A program made the translations under genes and the position numbers. DNA of 11,829 nucleotides, taken from the NCBI GenBank assembly GCA_036939975.1, contig JALLPB010000992.1, positions 1-11,829 on the forward strand. The letters are read 5' to 3'. The stretch's first letter is position 1, and each line of letters opens with the position of its first letter. The stretch comes from Cyclostephanos tholiformis (lineage: Eukaryota; Bacillariophyta; Thalassiosirophyceae; Thalassiosirales; Thalassiosiraceae). This document shows, one piece after another, positions 1 through 7,528 of this stretch. The notes under the pieces are model-generated. The model was not told the DNA's origin. It searched no databases and saw only the letters and a list, made by a program, of their open reading frames with translations.

Positions 1-900
1 CCTTCGCACCTTTGTGGCCAGGATATTGACCTTTGTGCCGAACCATAAGGAGATACTTGGGTTGACTCATGAAATTTACCGCAGCTTTTGATACAAATGA
101 AAAGCGACACGTCGAACAATTTAGCTGTCACATCCTTGCACATTAGCTGTCCCCTAATCCCTGGTTTTTACGGTATTTAAATCCATTCAATGATCCCAAG
201 GCAATGGAAATCTATTAGATGATCCCCCAAAATGGTGGAGGCTTTATTCATTGCAACAAATGGATTCAATTACTGGCCTTTCTATGAGCACATTCTCTCC
301 CACTCAAGAGGAACAGGCTGAGGTCAACTTTGAAAATGCTCATCATATCTTCCCTTGGCTCTCATTTGCCTCGGGGGTCAACTGTCAAAGTCAATGGCCT
401 GGAAAATAGAAAAGGAAACTATGTTTACTCCAGCATGATACCACTATTTTGATTTTCTTCTATACAATCTACTTGTTGGTTCATCATCAAACATGATTTC
501 ACTACTTTTGCCTGGTACAGGTACAGAGTCCACCTTCAATGAATGAACCCAATGTTAAAAAATGTTTTATGTTAGAGATGTGGTATGCTTGTTGTTGTGA
601 AAAATGGTTTACATATGCACTTGATTGAGAGCAAGGATTGGACAAGAAGACATCCTTTATGGAGGAGTGCAACTCTGATTGGCCATGTGGCAGATGCTCT
701 AAATAGGTATCCAATGAATTTAAGTCATGGGATCAAAAGAGACATAACATGCTGAAACAATGCCACAAGAGAAATTTCCCACACAGACCAGGAATGTTGC
801 AATTTGCCATGCATGAGAGGTTGATGTGGTACTAGCACCGGGGATGGGGAAATCATCCTTCTACCCAACTGGAAGGCAAATAAGAAGGGCTCTCCTTGAA
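1..900. other. No convincing gene; AT-rich non-coding or decayed sequence
   Basis: I find no supportable gene here. The left edge carries a short open frame (bases 2-91, +) that reads like protein and stops at a TGA. The neighbouring frame then looks protein-like up to a stop near 160, as expected for decayed coding DNA cut by the window edge. A 56-codon ATG frame at 585-755 (+) contains the string GHVADALNRYP, which weakly recalls the VADALSR signature at the end of retroelement RNase H domains. That similarity is too short to support a call. No RNA gene is recognisable. Confidence 0.5.
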
Positions 901-1145
901 GTAAAGACTCACTTGATAGGTTGGAGTTAGCATTTACCCAAAGCACCCAAACTGCATGTTGCAGCAAATATTTCATTTAGTCATTTGCGTGAAATAATTA
1001 ACTTGCAGTGAAGACTTCTTTTTCTCAAAAAATACTCATTTAATAAGTTCAAGTTAGCATTGGCCCAAAGAACCCAATCAACATGTTGCAGTAAATACTT
1101 CATTTGGTCATCTGCGCGTAATAGTTAACTTGTAGTAAAGACTCT
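901..1145. repeat. Imperfect direct repeat, two units plus a partial third
   Basis: Two diverged copies lie head to tail. The first begins at GTAAAGACTC (901), the second at GTGAAGACTT (1009), and a third start (GTAAAGACTC) appears at 1135. Shared blocks include GTTAGCATT (926 and 1053), a CATGTTGCAG block, a TTTCATTTRGTCAT block and ATAATTAACTTG/ATAGTTAACTTG. Unit lengths are about 108 and 126 bp. The later copy carries about 19 extra bases, including an A-rich stretch near 1027-1032. No coding function is visible. Confidence 0.75.
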
Positions 1146-1784
1146 GGCTTGCTCCTAATTTAAACAAAAACAGTCTAATTTTCAATCCGTAGCACGACAC
1201 TGGCGGAAATGGTTGAGGGCGACGTTTAGAGCCGGCGGACATTGATGACTATGATGGCTGGCGGCGTCGGCGGTGGGAGTGAATTTTTTTAGGTTGCCAG
1301 TGTGAGAGAGGGGAGCAAAGGCAAAGTTTCTATGTAAGAAATATCAGACTACCAGCAACTCCCCCATACAGCTGTTACTGGTCTCATACCAATACAGAAG
1401 CACATCACACCATCTAACCGCAAAATGGATAAATTTTCAATAGCGGAATAATCTTCTCCTACTTAGGGTGTCACCGTTGTCGTCATTATTGTTCATCATT
1501 CCCCGACCGTGGTAAACGGAAAAAATGGGTAAGGTCTGCTCCTCCTTCGACAAAAAATCCCCTCCCACCACCGCCCCTTCAGGCAGGGGACAAACAGTTT
1601 TATGCTCCTTTTATAAACGAAAAGGTTGCCCGTTAAGTTCGTGCGGATCACAAGATTTGTAGCTTGTAACGGCGAGAGTCTTGTTATGAAGTTGCACGGT
1701 GTAAGACCGAATCGTCCCCCACCCACCTTCCAACACACACTTGGCAACGACGTATCCACGCAAACTACGATGAAATCTACCGGC
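1146..1784. other. Non-coding stretch downstream of the TatB-like gene
   Basis: No gene is supportable. A short GC-rich patch (about 1200-1290) with CGGCGG runs sits in otherwise AT-rich DNA. An imperfect inverted repeat (ACCAGCAAC at 1351-1359 against GTTACTGGT at 1374-1382, one mismatch) could form a small hairpin. The last 200-300 bases are probably the 3' untranslated and termination region of the minus-strand gene that ends at 1785. An 87-codon minus-strand open frame at 1496-1759 lacks an ATG and protein-like composition. Confidence 0.4.
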
Positions 1785-2621
1785 TCATTTCATCCCCCCC
1801 CCACCCGTGCCATTCCCGATGCTGCGCTCATTTCTCACCCTCTCGATCCGTGATCTAAGCGCCTCGTCCTGCTCACGAAGTGTCCGTTCGTATTGATCGT
1901 ATATCAACAACTGCCGCAGGTGACTGGACAGTATGACGGCGCCTCCGACCCCACCGCCGCTTCCAACCCCTCTTTCTAACGACGACGCAGCACAGCCCTC
2001 ACCTCCCTCGGCGATGGAACGGAATCCGATCCCGCGCCTCTCCCATTCCTCCTCGGCGACGGCCGCGACCGATCGGGATCGCGGCGACAAAATGTGAGGA
2101 GGAACGACGATCGCCGCGGTAGTAGGAGCCGACGACGGGCCGTCCCCCACCATCATGCTGCCGACGCCGACGCCCATCGGCCTGCTATTAGAGGCCCCGG
2201 CGAGGATTCCCTCGCCAACAGCAACTCCACCCGCTGCCCAAAGCGTACTCGTCCCGTCGTCCGCCGCCTTGCGTCTAACCTCCGCCCTCCTCCTACCACG
2301 ATCGACCCCGGGCACAGATGCACCAAGCCCCCCCATCCCCTCACCGATACGATTACCTCCACCAATGGTCATGCTTCCCGCGAGTTCCGCCTTCACGGCA
2401 TCGAGTTCCCTCAATCCGCTCTTGAATTCGTTCTGCAACCTCCGCAGTTGGTGATCGGTGGCGTACTGATCGGCGCGAAGGCGCGCGCCGCGTAATAATC
2501 CCACGACGCGTCCTACTTGCAATCCGAGGGCTCGGGATGCGGGTGGCAGGTCTTTTCGGCCCAGCAGGGTTAGGCCCACGGCGGCGAGGACGGCGATTTC
2601 CCCCCACGTCACGTCGAACAT
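1785..2621 (-). CDS. TatB/Hcf106-family twin-arginine translocase subunit, probably mitochondrial
   Basis: This 278-residue single-exon protein is a likely TatB-type subunit of a twin-arginine translocase, which moves folded proteins across an energised membrane together with TatC. Its start MFDVTWGE matches the bacterial TatB start position by position, including Glu8, the residue that separates TatB from TatA. A single membrane helix (about 8-21) runs into LLGRKDLP at 19-26, the hinge where bacterial TatB has Gly-Pro; Gly21, Leu25 and Pro26 are kept and Pro22 is Arg. A basic amphipathic helix (about 27-60) and a charged coiled-coil-like helix to about 82 follow. Residues 84-225 are Gly/Ala-rich linker, and a charged helix (about 229-265) ends the protein. 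The GPKDLP-like hinge and following basic helix resemble plant mitochondrial TatB as I remember it. No presequence precedes the membrane helix. A nine-C run (1794-1802) encodes the glycine-rich end, so the last residues depend on sequencing accuracy. Mitochondrial location is inference. Confidence 0.8.
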   Translation of the reverse strand: MFDVTWGEIAVLAAVGLTLLGRKDLPPASRALGLQVGRVVGLLRGARLRADQYATDHQLRRLQNEFKSGLRELDAVKAELAGSMTIGGGNRIGEGMGGLGASVPGVDRGRRRAEVRRKAADDGTSTLWAAGGVAVGEGILAGASNSRPMGVGVGSMMVGDGPSSAPTTAAIVVPPHILSPRSRSVAAVAEEEWERRGIGFRSIAEGGEGCAASSLERGVGSGGGVGGAVILSSHLRQLLIYDQYERTLREQDEALRSRIERVRNERSIGNGTGGGGMK

Positions 2622-2978
2622 AATGTGTGCCTGTTGCTTGCTGCTTGCTGCTTATAATGGATGATGTCGTCTTATTGTTCGTTTTGCTGCTTGTTTTTTT
2701 CTCATGAGAAATCCTCTACAATAAAAAAAAAAAAAAAAAATGAGATTATGAGTGGGGGCGGCCCTTTAAGCTTTCATGTGATGACATGATGATGTGTACG
2801 ACAGTCACAATAATCACGAATCCTACTAAAACAGATACTCTCTACTACCTAGTACTCTATTTTTTAGTAGGAGTATAGTAGGCTATTTTATATTTTAGGC
2901 AGTAGTAGTGTAGAGTAAGAATTTTTTCTCCCTCCTTCTCTCTCTCTCTACACTCTACCTATCACCCCACCCCCCATC
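2622..2978. promoter_or_regulatory. Shared divergent promoter interval of the TatB-like and Cys-rich genes
   Basis: This 357-bp gap separates the two start codons of divergent genes, so both promoters should lie here. Toward the plus-strand gene, an AT-rich TATTTTATATTTTA block (about 2883-2896) sits some 85-95 bases before the ATG and is followed by a pyrimidine tract (about 2924-2950) that could hold the transcription start. Toward the minus-strand gene, a TATAAG (2650-2655, minus) lies only about 30 bases before the ATG, too close for an ordinary TATA box with a leader. Also present are an 18-A run (2723-2740), a CTTGCTG repeat (about 2636-2652) and a long inverted repeat. No element is functionally proven. 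Confidence 0.45.
2821..2872. repeat. Perfect 11-bp inverted repeat in the divergent promoter
   Basis: TCCTACTAAAA (2821-2831) and TTTTAGTAGGA (2862-2872) are exact reverse complements with a 30-base spacer. The spacer and right flank hold more short palindromic pieces built from TACTC, CTACTAC and GTAGTAG, for example the GCAGTAGTAGTGTAGAGTA block just to the right. It could be a cruciform, a transcription-factor operator or a small relic of a terminal-inverted-repeat element. Nothing in the sequence decides between these. Confidence 0.6.
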
Positions 2979-5066
2979 ATGGTGCGAAAATCGGAGCCCC
3001 TTTTCACCCTGCTGCAATCCACCGACGACGACGACGTTGAGCTGGCGAGCGATGGCGGTCCATCGACGCGCTATCGAGACGATCCGTCGCAGAAATCGTC
3101 GTCCAGAATGAAGGACGATGGCGCCGGTCCGGAAACGATATACAAGGACGATCCAGGCGCGAGCATCTTCAATTGGGACGGCGGCGGCGACTGCGACGAG
3201 GAGAAGAGGGCGACGGATAACCATCGAATTTGCAATGCATACCACATCGAGGAAGATAAGTTCGACGTTGACGACGTCGGCTTCTCCCCCGTGCGCCTGC
3301 ATGACGACGATGACGACGACGATGACGACGGGGGAGGAGCGAACGGACGTTCCGTCGGCGGCATTCGGGCCAAGGCGAACGACCTCCTCAAAAAGCGAGT
3401 TTTCAACGATGACGATAATTATAACGGAGAAGAAGACGACGACGACGACGACGATCGCATTTTCGTTGGGGGGGGATGGGGTCGACACGGCTCACAGACG
3501 TCTTGGTGTCCGCGCGGAATCTGCTCCCGCCGCACGAGGAGCAAGTACGTATATTCCATGCCCCTCCCTTATTCGAAGGGACCTCCCTCCTCGACGACGA
3601 GGGGATCCGCGACGCTCAAGGTCGCGTGCTTGACCATCGCTTTCCTAGCGGCCGTGATCGGATGCGGATTTTTGGGGTACGAGGCCGGCCTTCCCGTGGA
3701 CGACGATGACGGCACATCGGACGGGAACGCGACGACGATGGGGGGCATTGCAATTAGGGAGCGTCATCCCCACACCAAGGGCGAGGAATGGCTGGAGGCA
3801 TCATCGAAGTGGGTCGAACATGAGAAGGAAATCGTTCACAGGCCTCATTGGAATCTCCATAAGTTCAATAAGGGGAAGTTCAAGCCCATGTCGCAATCCG
3901 ACCTCCTCAAACTATCCGAGAATGTCTTCCAATCGTGTTCCGAGCGCTCGCTCCTAACTACGCCCGGTCGCAATGCCTGTTTGTCGCTTTGTCACGGTCA
4001 CTACTGCTGCTTCGAGAAGGAGGAGAAATTCGGGGGGTGCGTCTCGACAAGGAACTCGTACTGCTTCGCGTACGCCGCTTGCGAGAGCGTCATCGGTGAC
4101 TTCATGATGACCAACGCCAACTCGGCCGTCACGAAGAAACTCCCGGAGGAGGGGATATCATTGATCGGCCTTGACGCGAAGTTATTGGAGGACGCTTGTT
4201 CCGCGGAAAGCATCGCCACCTTGGATGGCATACGGGATTGCAACGCCTTCTGCCAACACCACCTTTGCTGCTTCAGCGAAAGCGAGAGTTGCTTGAGTGA
4301 ACACGCGGGGGAGTGTCAGGCGTACGGCGCGTGTCGATTGCTTGTGGATGGACCCAAGAAGGATGCGAAGACCGAAGTCGCCGCCGCCGGCGGCGGCGGC
4401 GAAGCGAACGACTCTCCATCATCCACGAATGATACGAGCGATAGCGGTGGCGTGGCCTCGGATTCCCAAGGTGGGGATGAGTTGGCGAGCGAGGAGGTCG
4501 CTGATGGGCCGGGGGATGATGGCCTCGTTGTCGCAAACGACGATAACCATTGGGGAGGAGGAGCGCAGTCGGCCGCAATCGAGAGCGCTATCCATGCAGT
4601 GTGCAACCGGGCAGAGGGGGACGACTCGTTGGTTGCGGCGTGTCACGCCCTGTGCGCCAACTACCTCTGTTGCTTCTCCACTGATGGGACGCTTGGCAAT
4701 TGCCGCGACCAGTACGACTCGAACGGCGATGCAATCTGCAACGCCTACCAAGGATGCACGGTGTTGGTCTCTCCCTCGGACGATCCGGAAGAGGAGGAGG
4801 TGCCTCATATGGATACGTCCAACGACGGCGGTGACGGAGACTCGCCCGCCGACATCCCGTGGGAGGAGACGGAGGAGGGGCGAATGAATGAAATGTACGA
4901 GGCCTGCCTGCCGAGGGCACGTGTGGATCCGGTGCTGGCGGATCGATGTCGCAAGGTATGTGATTCCAGGAGCTGTTGCTGGCAGGATGGTCCAGGAAAT
5001 TGTGCAACAATGAACGAGGGTTGGTGCGGTGAATATCAGCCGTGCTCTGTCCTCTTATCTCCGTGA
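2979..5066 (+). CDS. Type II membrane protein with four eight-cysteine modules (unnamed family)
   Basis: I recognise no named family in this 695-residue protein. Residues 1-212 are probably cytosolic, strongly acidic and disordered, with nine Asp at 109-117 and seven at 153-159, then a basic Arg/Lys/Ser patch. One hydrophobic helix (about 215-235) follows. With basic residues before it and no signal peptide, type II topology is likely, with the C-terminal 460 residues in a lumen or outside the cell. That part holds four modules (about 320-368, 407-452, 542-593, 643-689) fitting C-x(12,13)-C-x3-C-x4-C-C-[FW]-x(5,8)-C-x(7,11)-C-x2-Y-x2-C. The even cysteine count suggests four disulfides per module. 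Acidic Gly/Ser linkers separate modules 2, 3 and 4. N-glycosylation sequons lie at Asn250 and Asn484. The ATG follows a pyrimidine-rich leader and the frame is uninterrupted. A cell-surface binding or wall-associated role is possible, but only inference. Confidence 0.85.
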   Translation: MVRKSEPLFTLLQSTDDDDVELASDGGPSTRYRDDPSQKSSSRMKDDGAGPETIYKDDPGASIFNWDGGGDCDEEKRATDNHRICNAYHIEEDKFDVDDVGFSPVRLHDDDDDDDDDGGGANGRSVGGIRAKANDLLKKRVFNDDDNYNGEEDDDDDDDRIFVGGGWGRHGSQTSWCPRGICSRRTRSKYVYSMPLPYSKGPPSSTTRGSATLKVACLTIAFLAAVIGCGFLGYEAGLPVDDDDGTSDGNATTMGGIAIRERHPHTKGEEWLEASSKWVEHEKEIVHRPHWNLHKFNKGKFKPMSQSDLLKLSENVFQSCSERSLLTTPGRNACLSLCHGHYCCFEKEEKFGGCVSTRNSYCFAYAACESVIGDFMMTNANSAVTKKLPEEGISLIGLDAKLLEDACSAESIATLDGIRDCNAFCQHHLCCFSESESCLSEHAGECQAYGACRLLVDGPKKDAKTEVAAAGGGGEANDSPSSTNDTSDSGGVASDSQGGDELASEEVADGPGDDGLVVANDDNHWGGGAQSAAIESAIHAVCNRAEGDDSLVAACHALCANYLCCFSTDGTLGNCRDQYDSNGDAICNAYQGCTVLVSPSDDPEEEEVPHMDTSNDGGDGDSPADIPWEETEEGRMNEMYEACLPRARVDPVLADRCRKVCDSRSCCWQDGPGNCATMNEGWCGEYQPCSVLLSP

Positions 5067-5277
5067 TTGAAAGAGCTGCCTCTTGGTAGACACTGACTTA
5101 GTTAAGATCGTAGAATTACTCATTTATACTGCTCAATTGTTGTGCCTCTATCTCCTAATCATCTAAGTTATCTCTTAACTTTACATGAACTAATAATGCC
5201 AAAGAGGGGAGGAGATTCAGATCGTCTGTTATGCGACAAAAGGCCGTGATCCGTCATTCAATTTAGGCATATATGTA
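5067..5277. other. Convergent intergenic gap (two 3' untranslated regions)
   Basis: This 211-bp AT-rich gap lies between the stop codons of two converging genes. It must hold both 3' ends, which probably overlap or nearly abut. I see no canonical AATAAA on either strand, no strong hairpin and no open frame of note. Confidence 0.5.
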
Positions 5278-6493
5278 CTACCCACCTGAAGTGAAGGTAA
5301 CAGCATTATTCTGCGAGCCCCTTACAAAGGTGATGGCATTGGACCCCATTCGATCGAGGGTTATTCGAGAACGGGGTGCTCGACCAATGCTGGTACACTT
5401 TATTTCTTGATAGGGTTTGGGTTCAAAACTTATCCCCTTGTCACTTAATTCTCGAGGAGTGATTTTGCCGTTAGCAAGGTTTTCGATGATCTCAAGGCTG
5501 ATGCCGTTCAGGCTGGGATCTGGGAGAGGCCTTGAATTGGGCTCTAGCAGGGCTAACGGTGGAACAATCTGAAGTTCACCGGTATCTTTAGATTCGTTCT
5601 GGAGTTCGTTTAAGTCCGGCCAATAATGGTCCGCGATGGCCCCCAAAAATCCAATCCACACAGCCCAGTGGGCTTTCCTCACGTACCCCAAAGGCGCGCT
5701 GCCTCGACAATCAACGATGCAGGGCAACCATGGATCCTGATCCAGCAACAGGCGTATGGTGTCGAAACTTGGAGTGCTCGTCCAGCACGCGTCGTGCAAC
5801 GGCGTGCGACCGAAGTCGTCGGTCACCTGCACAGACGACCGAGCTTCAAGCAACGCCCGAAGCATGGCGGAATCGCCTCGTCTGCATGCCGCGTGGACAA
5901 TCGACTCGCCGAATTTGTTGCACGCGTTTGGGTGCAGCCCAGAGGAGAGGAGAGAGCGCGCCTGGGTCTCGTCTGAGGATCGTATGGCCTTGGTCAGCGA
6001 AACACCATAGCTGACCATCTGGTGCATCTGTTATTTTGGTTGCACGAACGATATAAGGTGGTGAGTGAATAGTTGTGTCACAGACAAAACAGCATCAATG
6101 ATGGCGGTTACGACTTACGGTTGGACTGCTGTGGTATGCGCACTTCAAACTGCAGTATGTGGTGCCGGGGTATCCCCTCGACTGGAGCATAGCTATAAAA
6201 AATTCCTGGGGCGACAGGATAACATTTTTGAAGGCTATCCGCTCTGTAGCACTCGTCATGATGAACGATTCCGACGACGACGATGCCGTCTCGTGGTTCG
6301 ATGATACGGCAAGCTGAATTGAGATACCATGCTTCCCAGAGGCAGTGTGCAGTGGTGTTTTTGCCTTCGTGGAGCAACCATGCTCCTGATGGTGGTCCAT
6401 GCTAGTGATGTCAGAGTGAGGACGTTTACGAGGATAGCAAGGTGTGGGAGGTCGCAATGTCGGTTGGAGGATAATGTGTTTATTATGGTGCAT
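5278..6493 (-). CDS. Ankyrin-repeat protein, two exons: join(5278..6027, 6119..6493) on the minus strand
   Basis: The spliced protein has 374 residues. Exon 1 (6493-6119) gives 1-125 and exon 2 (6027-5278) gives 126-374. The ATG at 6493 has A at -3 and is the first in frame after an upstream TGA. Residues 1-90 are His/Ser/Pro-rich and low complexity. Residues 92-125 (beginning ILSPQEFFIAMLQSRGY) look like a conserved block placed just before the ankyrin domain. Ankyrin units lie at about 132-161, 162-194 (NKFGESIVHAACRRGD), 195-229 (DDFGRTPLHDACW) and a weak fourth at 230-255. A Pro/Leu-rich block (LLEPNSRPLPDP) and a charged tail follow. Ankyrin units bind other proteins. No catalytic domain, membrane helix or targeting signal is seen, so the partner and location are unknown. 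Similar proteins with this exact ankyrin style occur in diatoms in my memory. The gene converges with the Cys-rich gene. Confidence 0.85.
6028..6118 (-). other. Spliceosomal intron (91 nt) in the ankyrin gene
   Basis: On the minus strand the exon ends in ACC and the intron opens with GTAAGT (6118-6113) and closes with AACAG (6032-6028). Exon 2 resumes with ATG CAC CAG. Splicing is phase 0 and joins a block ending HSSPT to MHQMVSYG. The intron length is not a multiple of three and reading through meets stops, so retention would truncate the protein before its ankyrin domain. This is the only intron in the window I can support well. Confidence 0.85.
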
Positions 6494-6578
6494 CTTCAAC
6501 CTTGGCCTCCTTTCTACTTCGGCAGTGTCGACTGTTCATTTGTCACGGCAGGACGTGAGGCTTTTGGGGTGTTGAGTG

Positions 6579-6800
6579 TCATTCAAAGAGCGTTGTTCTG
6601 CTTTGGCTCTCCTGTTGGCACTCCCGTTGGAACTCGCTTTGGGTCACAGAAAAAAAAATCATGCCTCGAACACGTGGTGCATCTTGCGCCGAAAACACGT
6701 CCACTAAATCGACCAGCCACTCGTGCATCATGATATCTCTCTTGAACAGATGGTCCATAAGTATTATTAAGGGCGTTGTCTGAGCGTTAAATGAATTCAT
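6579..6800 (-). pseudogene. Possible broken coding fragment, unknown family
   Basis: From an ATG at 6800 a 73-codon frame runs to 6579. Its first half reads like real protein (NAQTTPLIILMDHLFKRDI, then EWLVDLVDVF), with a TPL..L pattern recalling a worn ankyrin or similar helical repeat. The second half is Gln/Arg-rich and looks like noise. The bases just before the ATG resemble a splice acceptor (GTCGTAG), so it could also be a stray exon. It lies upstream of the ankyrin gene in the same orientation but in a different frame, and I find no good donor site linking them. A chance open frame is not excluded. Confidence 0.25.
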
Positions 6801-6891
6801 CCTACGACATAATAAGATAATAGTAGACAAGCTTAGAGGTGCTTCGCATCAGGAAAAGGGGGTCAGCCCCCCCCAACTCACCACCCTCATC

Positions 6892-7486
6892 ATGGCACCA
6901 TCCATATCCCACAGAATCCCTCCTCCCTTCGTACTAATAAATTGTAATGCGAACACAAACTCACTTATAATAAATATATCAGTTACACCGCTAGTCCTTG
7001 CACTCGATGGAGAAGAGCAGGCTGTTTCTCAATGGCGAGTTGATTGATGAATGCAATCATCGCCTGGAAGACTGGAAGACCTTGCCGTGATGCCTGATGT
7101 CATAGTGGTAGATTTGCAATAGGATTCCCCAGGACAAGAATCACCCATTGATTGTCTAGTGGCGAGATTGTACGTGGGACTGTGTCACCTCTATCGCGAG
7201 CAGAACAATGCCCCTTACTACATTATAATGGTGTTAGATGGGGCATTAAATAGGACTGCCAATAGGCTTGGCTTTGTGGGCTTTCACCAAGCCACCGACA
7301 ACATAGGTTTTGATAACCAGATCTTTTGAGCCTACAGGCTCACTCCATAAAACCTGTTCCACCCTCATTTGTTCTCACTTTGTGATCACTTTGCAGAATG
7401 GCTTCTATGTACAGTGTAATAACAAATTCAGAGGTTACAAAAAGCCCTATGAACCCGGTGGCAAGCACAATCCCTGTGGCACATAA
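6892..7486 (+). pseudogene. Decayed protein gene, possibly GNAT-type acetyltransferase
   Basis: One frame starting at ATG 6892 reads as sensible protein for about 500 bases despite stops: TGA TGA at 7045-7050, TAG at 7120, TGA at 7327 and TAA at 7348. Near 7390 the coding sense moves one base to a frame ending at TAA 7484-7486 with RGYKKPYEPGGKHNP. The best stretch is 7123-7326: a helix (DCLVARLYVGLCHLYREQ), a strand (APYYIIMVLD), then NRTANRLGFVGF. That order, ending in an RLGF-type signature, recalls the C-terminal half of GNAT acetyltransferases; the acetyl-CoA loop (Q/R-x-x-G-x-G/A) is not recognisable. The TTTGCAG just before 7397 resembles a splice acceptor, so one break could be an intron, but the other stops have no convincing splice sites. 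Family assignment is tentative; the decayed-gene reading is firmer. Confidence 0.5.
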
Positions 7487-7503
7487 GCCTTAATGGTAGC
7501 AAA

Positions 7504-7528
7504 TAATCTAATCTAATCTAATCTAATC
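7504..7528 (+). repeat. TAATC pentanucleotide microsatellite, five units
   Basis: Five perfect TAATC units stand just downstream of the pseudogene. Pentamer runs like this mutate by slippage and could serve as a length marker. No function is visible. Confidence 0.95.

Noticed and set aside
2094..2495. 133- and 99-codon plus-strand frames across the TatB-like gene
   Set aside because: They are opposite-strand shadows of a GC-rich gene, with Pro/Arg/Ser-rich composition and no motif.
2619..2655. TATA box for the TatB-like gene at TATAAG (2650-2655, minus)
   Set aside because: It lies about 30 bases from the ATG, which would leave almost no leader; not called as a separate promoter element.
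2955..3488. 177-codon minus-strand frame rich in Val and Ile, with smaller frames beside it
   Set aside because: It is the antisense shadow of the Asp-rich GAC/GAT runs of the Cys-rich gene; the frame stays open only because those triplets read as Val/Ile/Ser on the other strand.
4273..5010. Several open frames of 96-196 codons over the C-terminal half of the Cys-rich gene
   Set aside because: They overlap a gene with a clear four-module cysteine pattern and have Arg/Pro/Ser-rich composition typical of off-frame GC-rich coding DNA.
6329..6733. 134-codon plus-strand frame
   Set aside because: It starts at an ATG but overlaps exon 1 of the ankyrin gene and shows no protein-like pattern; the spliced minus-strand gene explains the first part.
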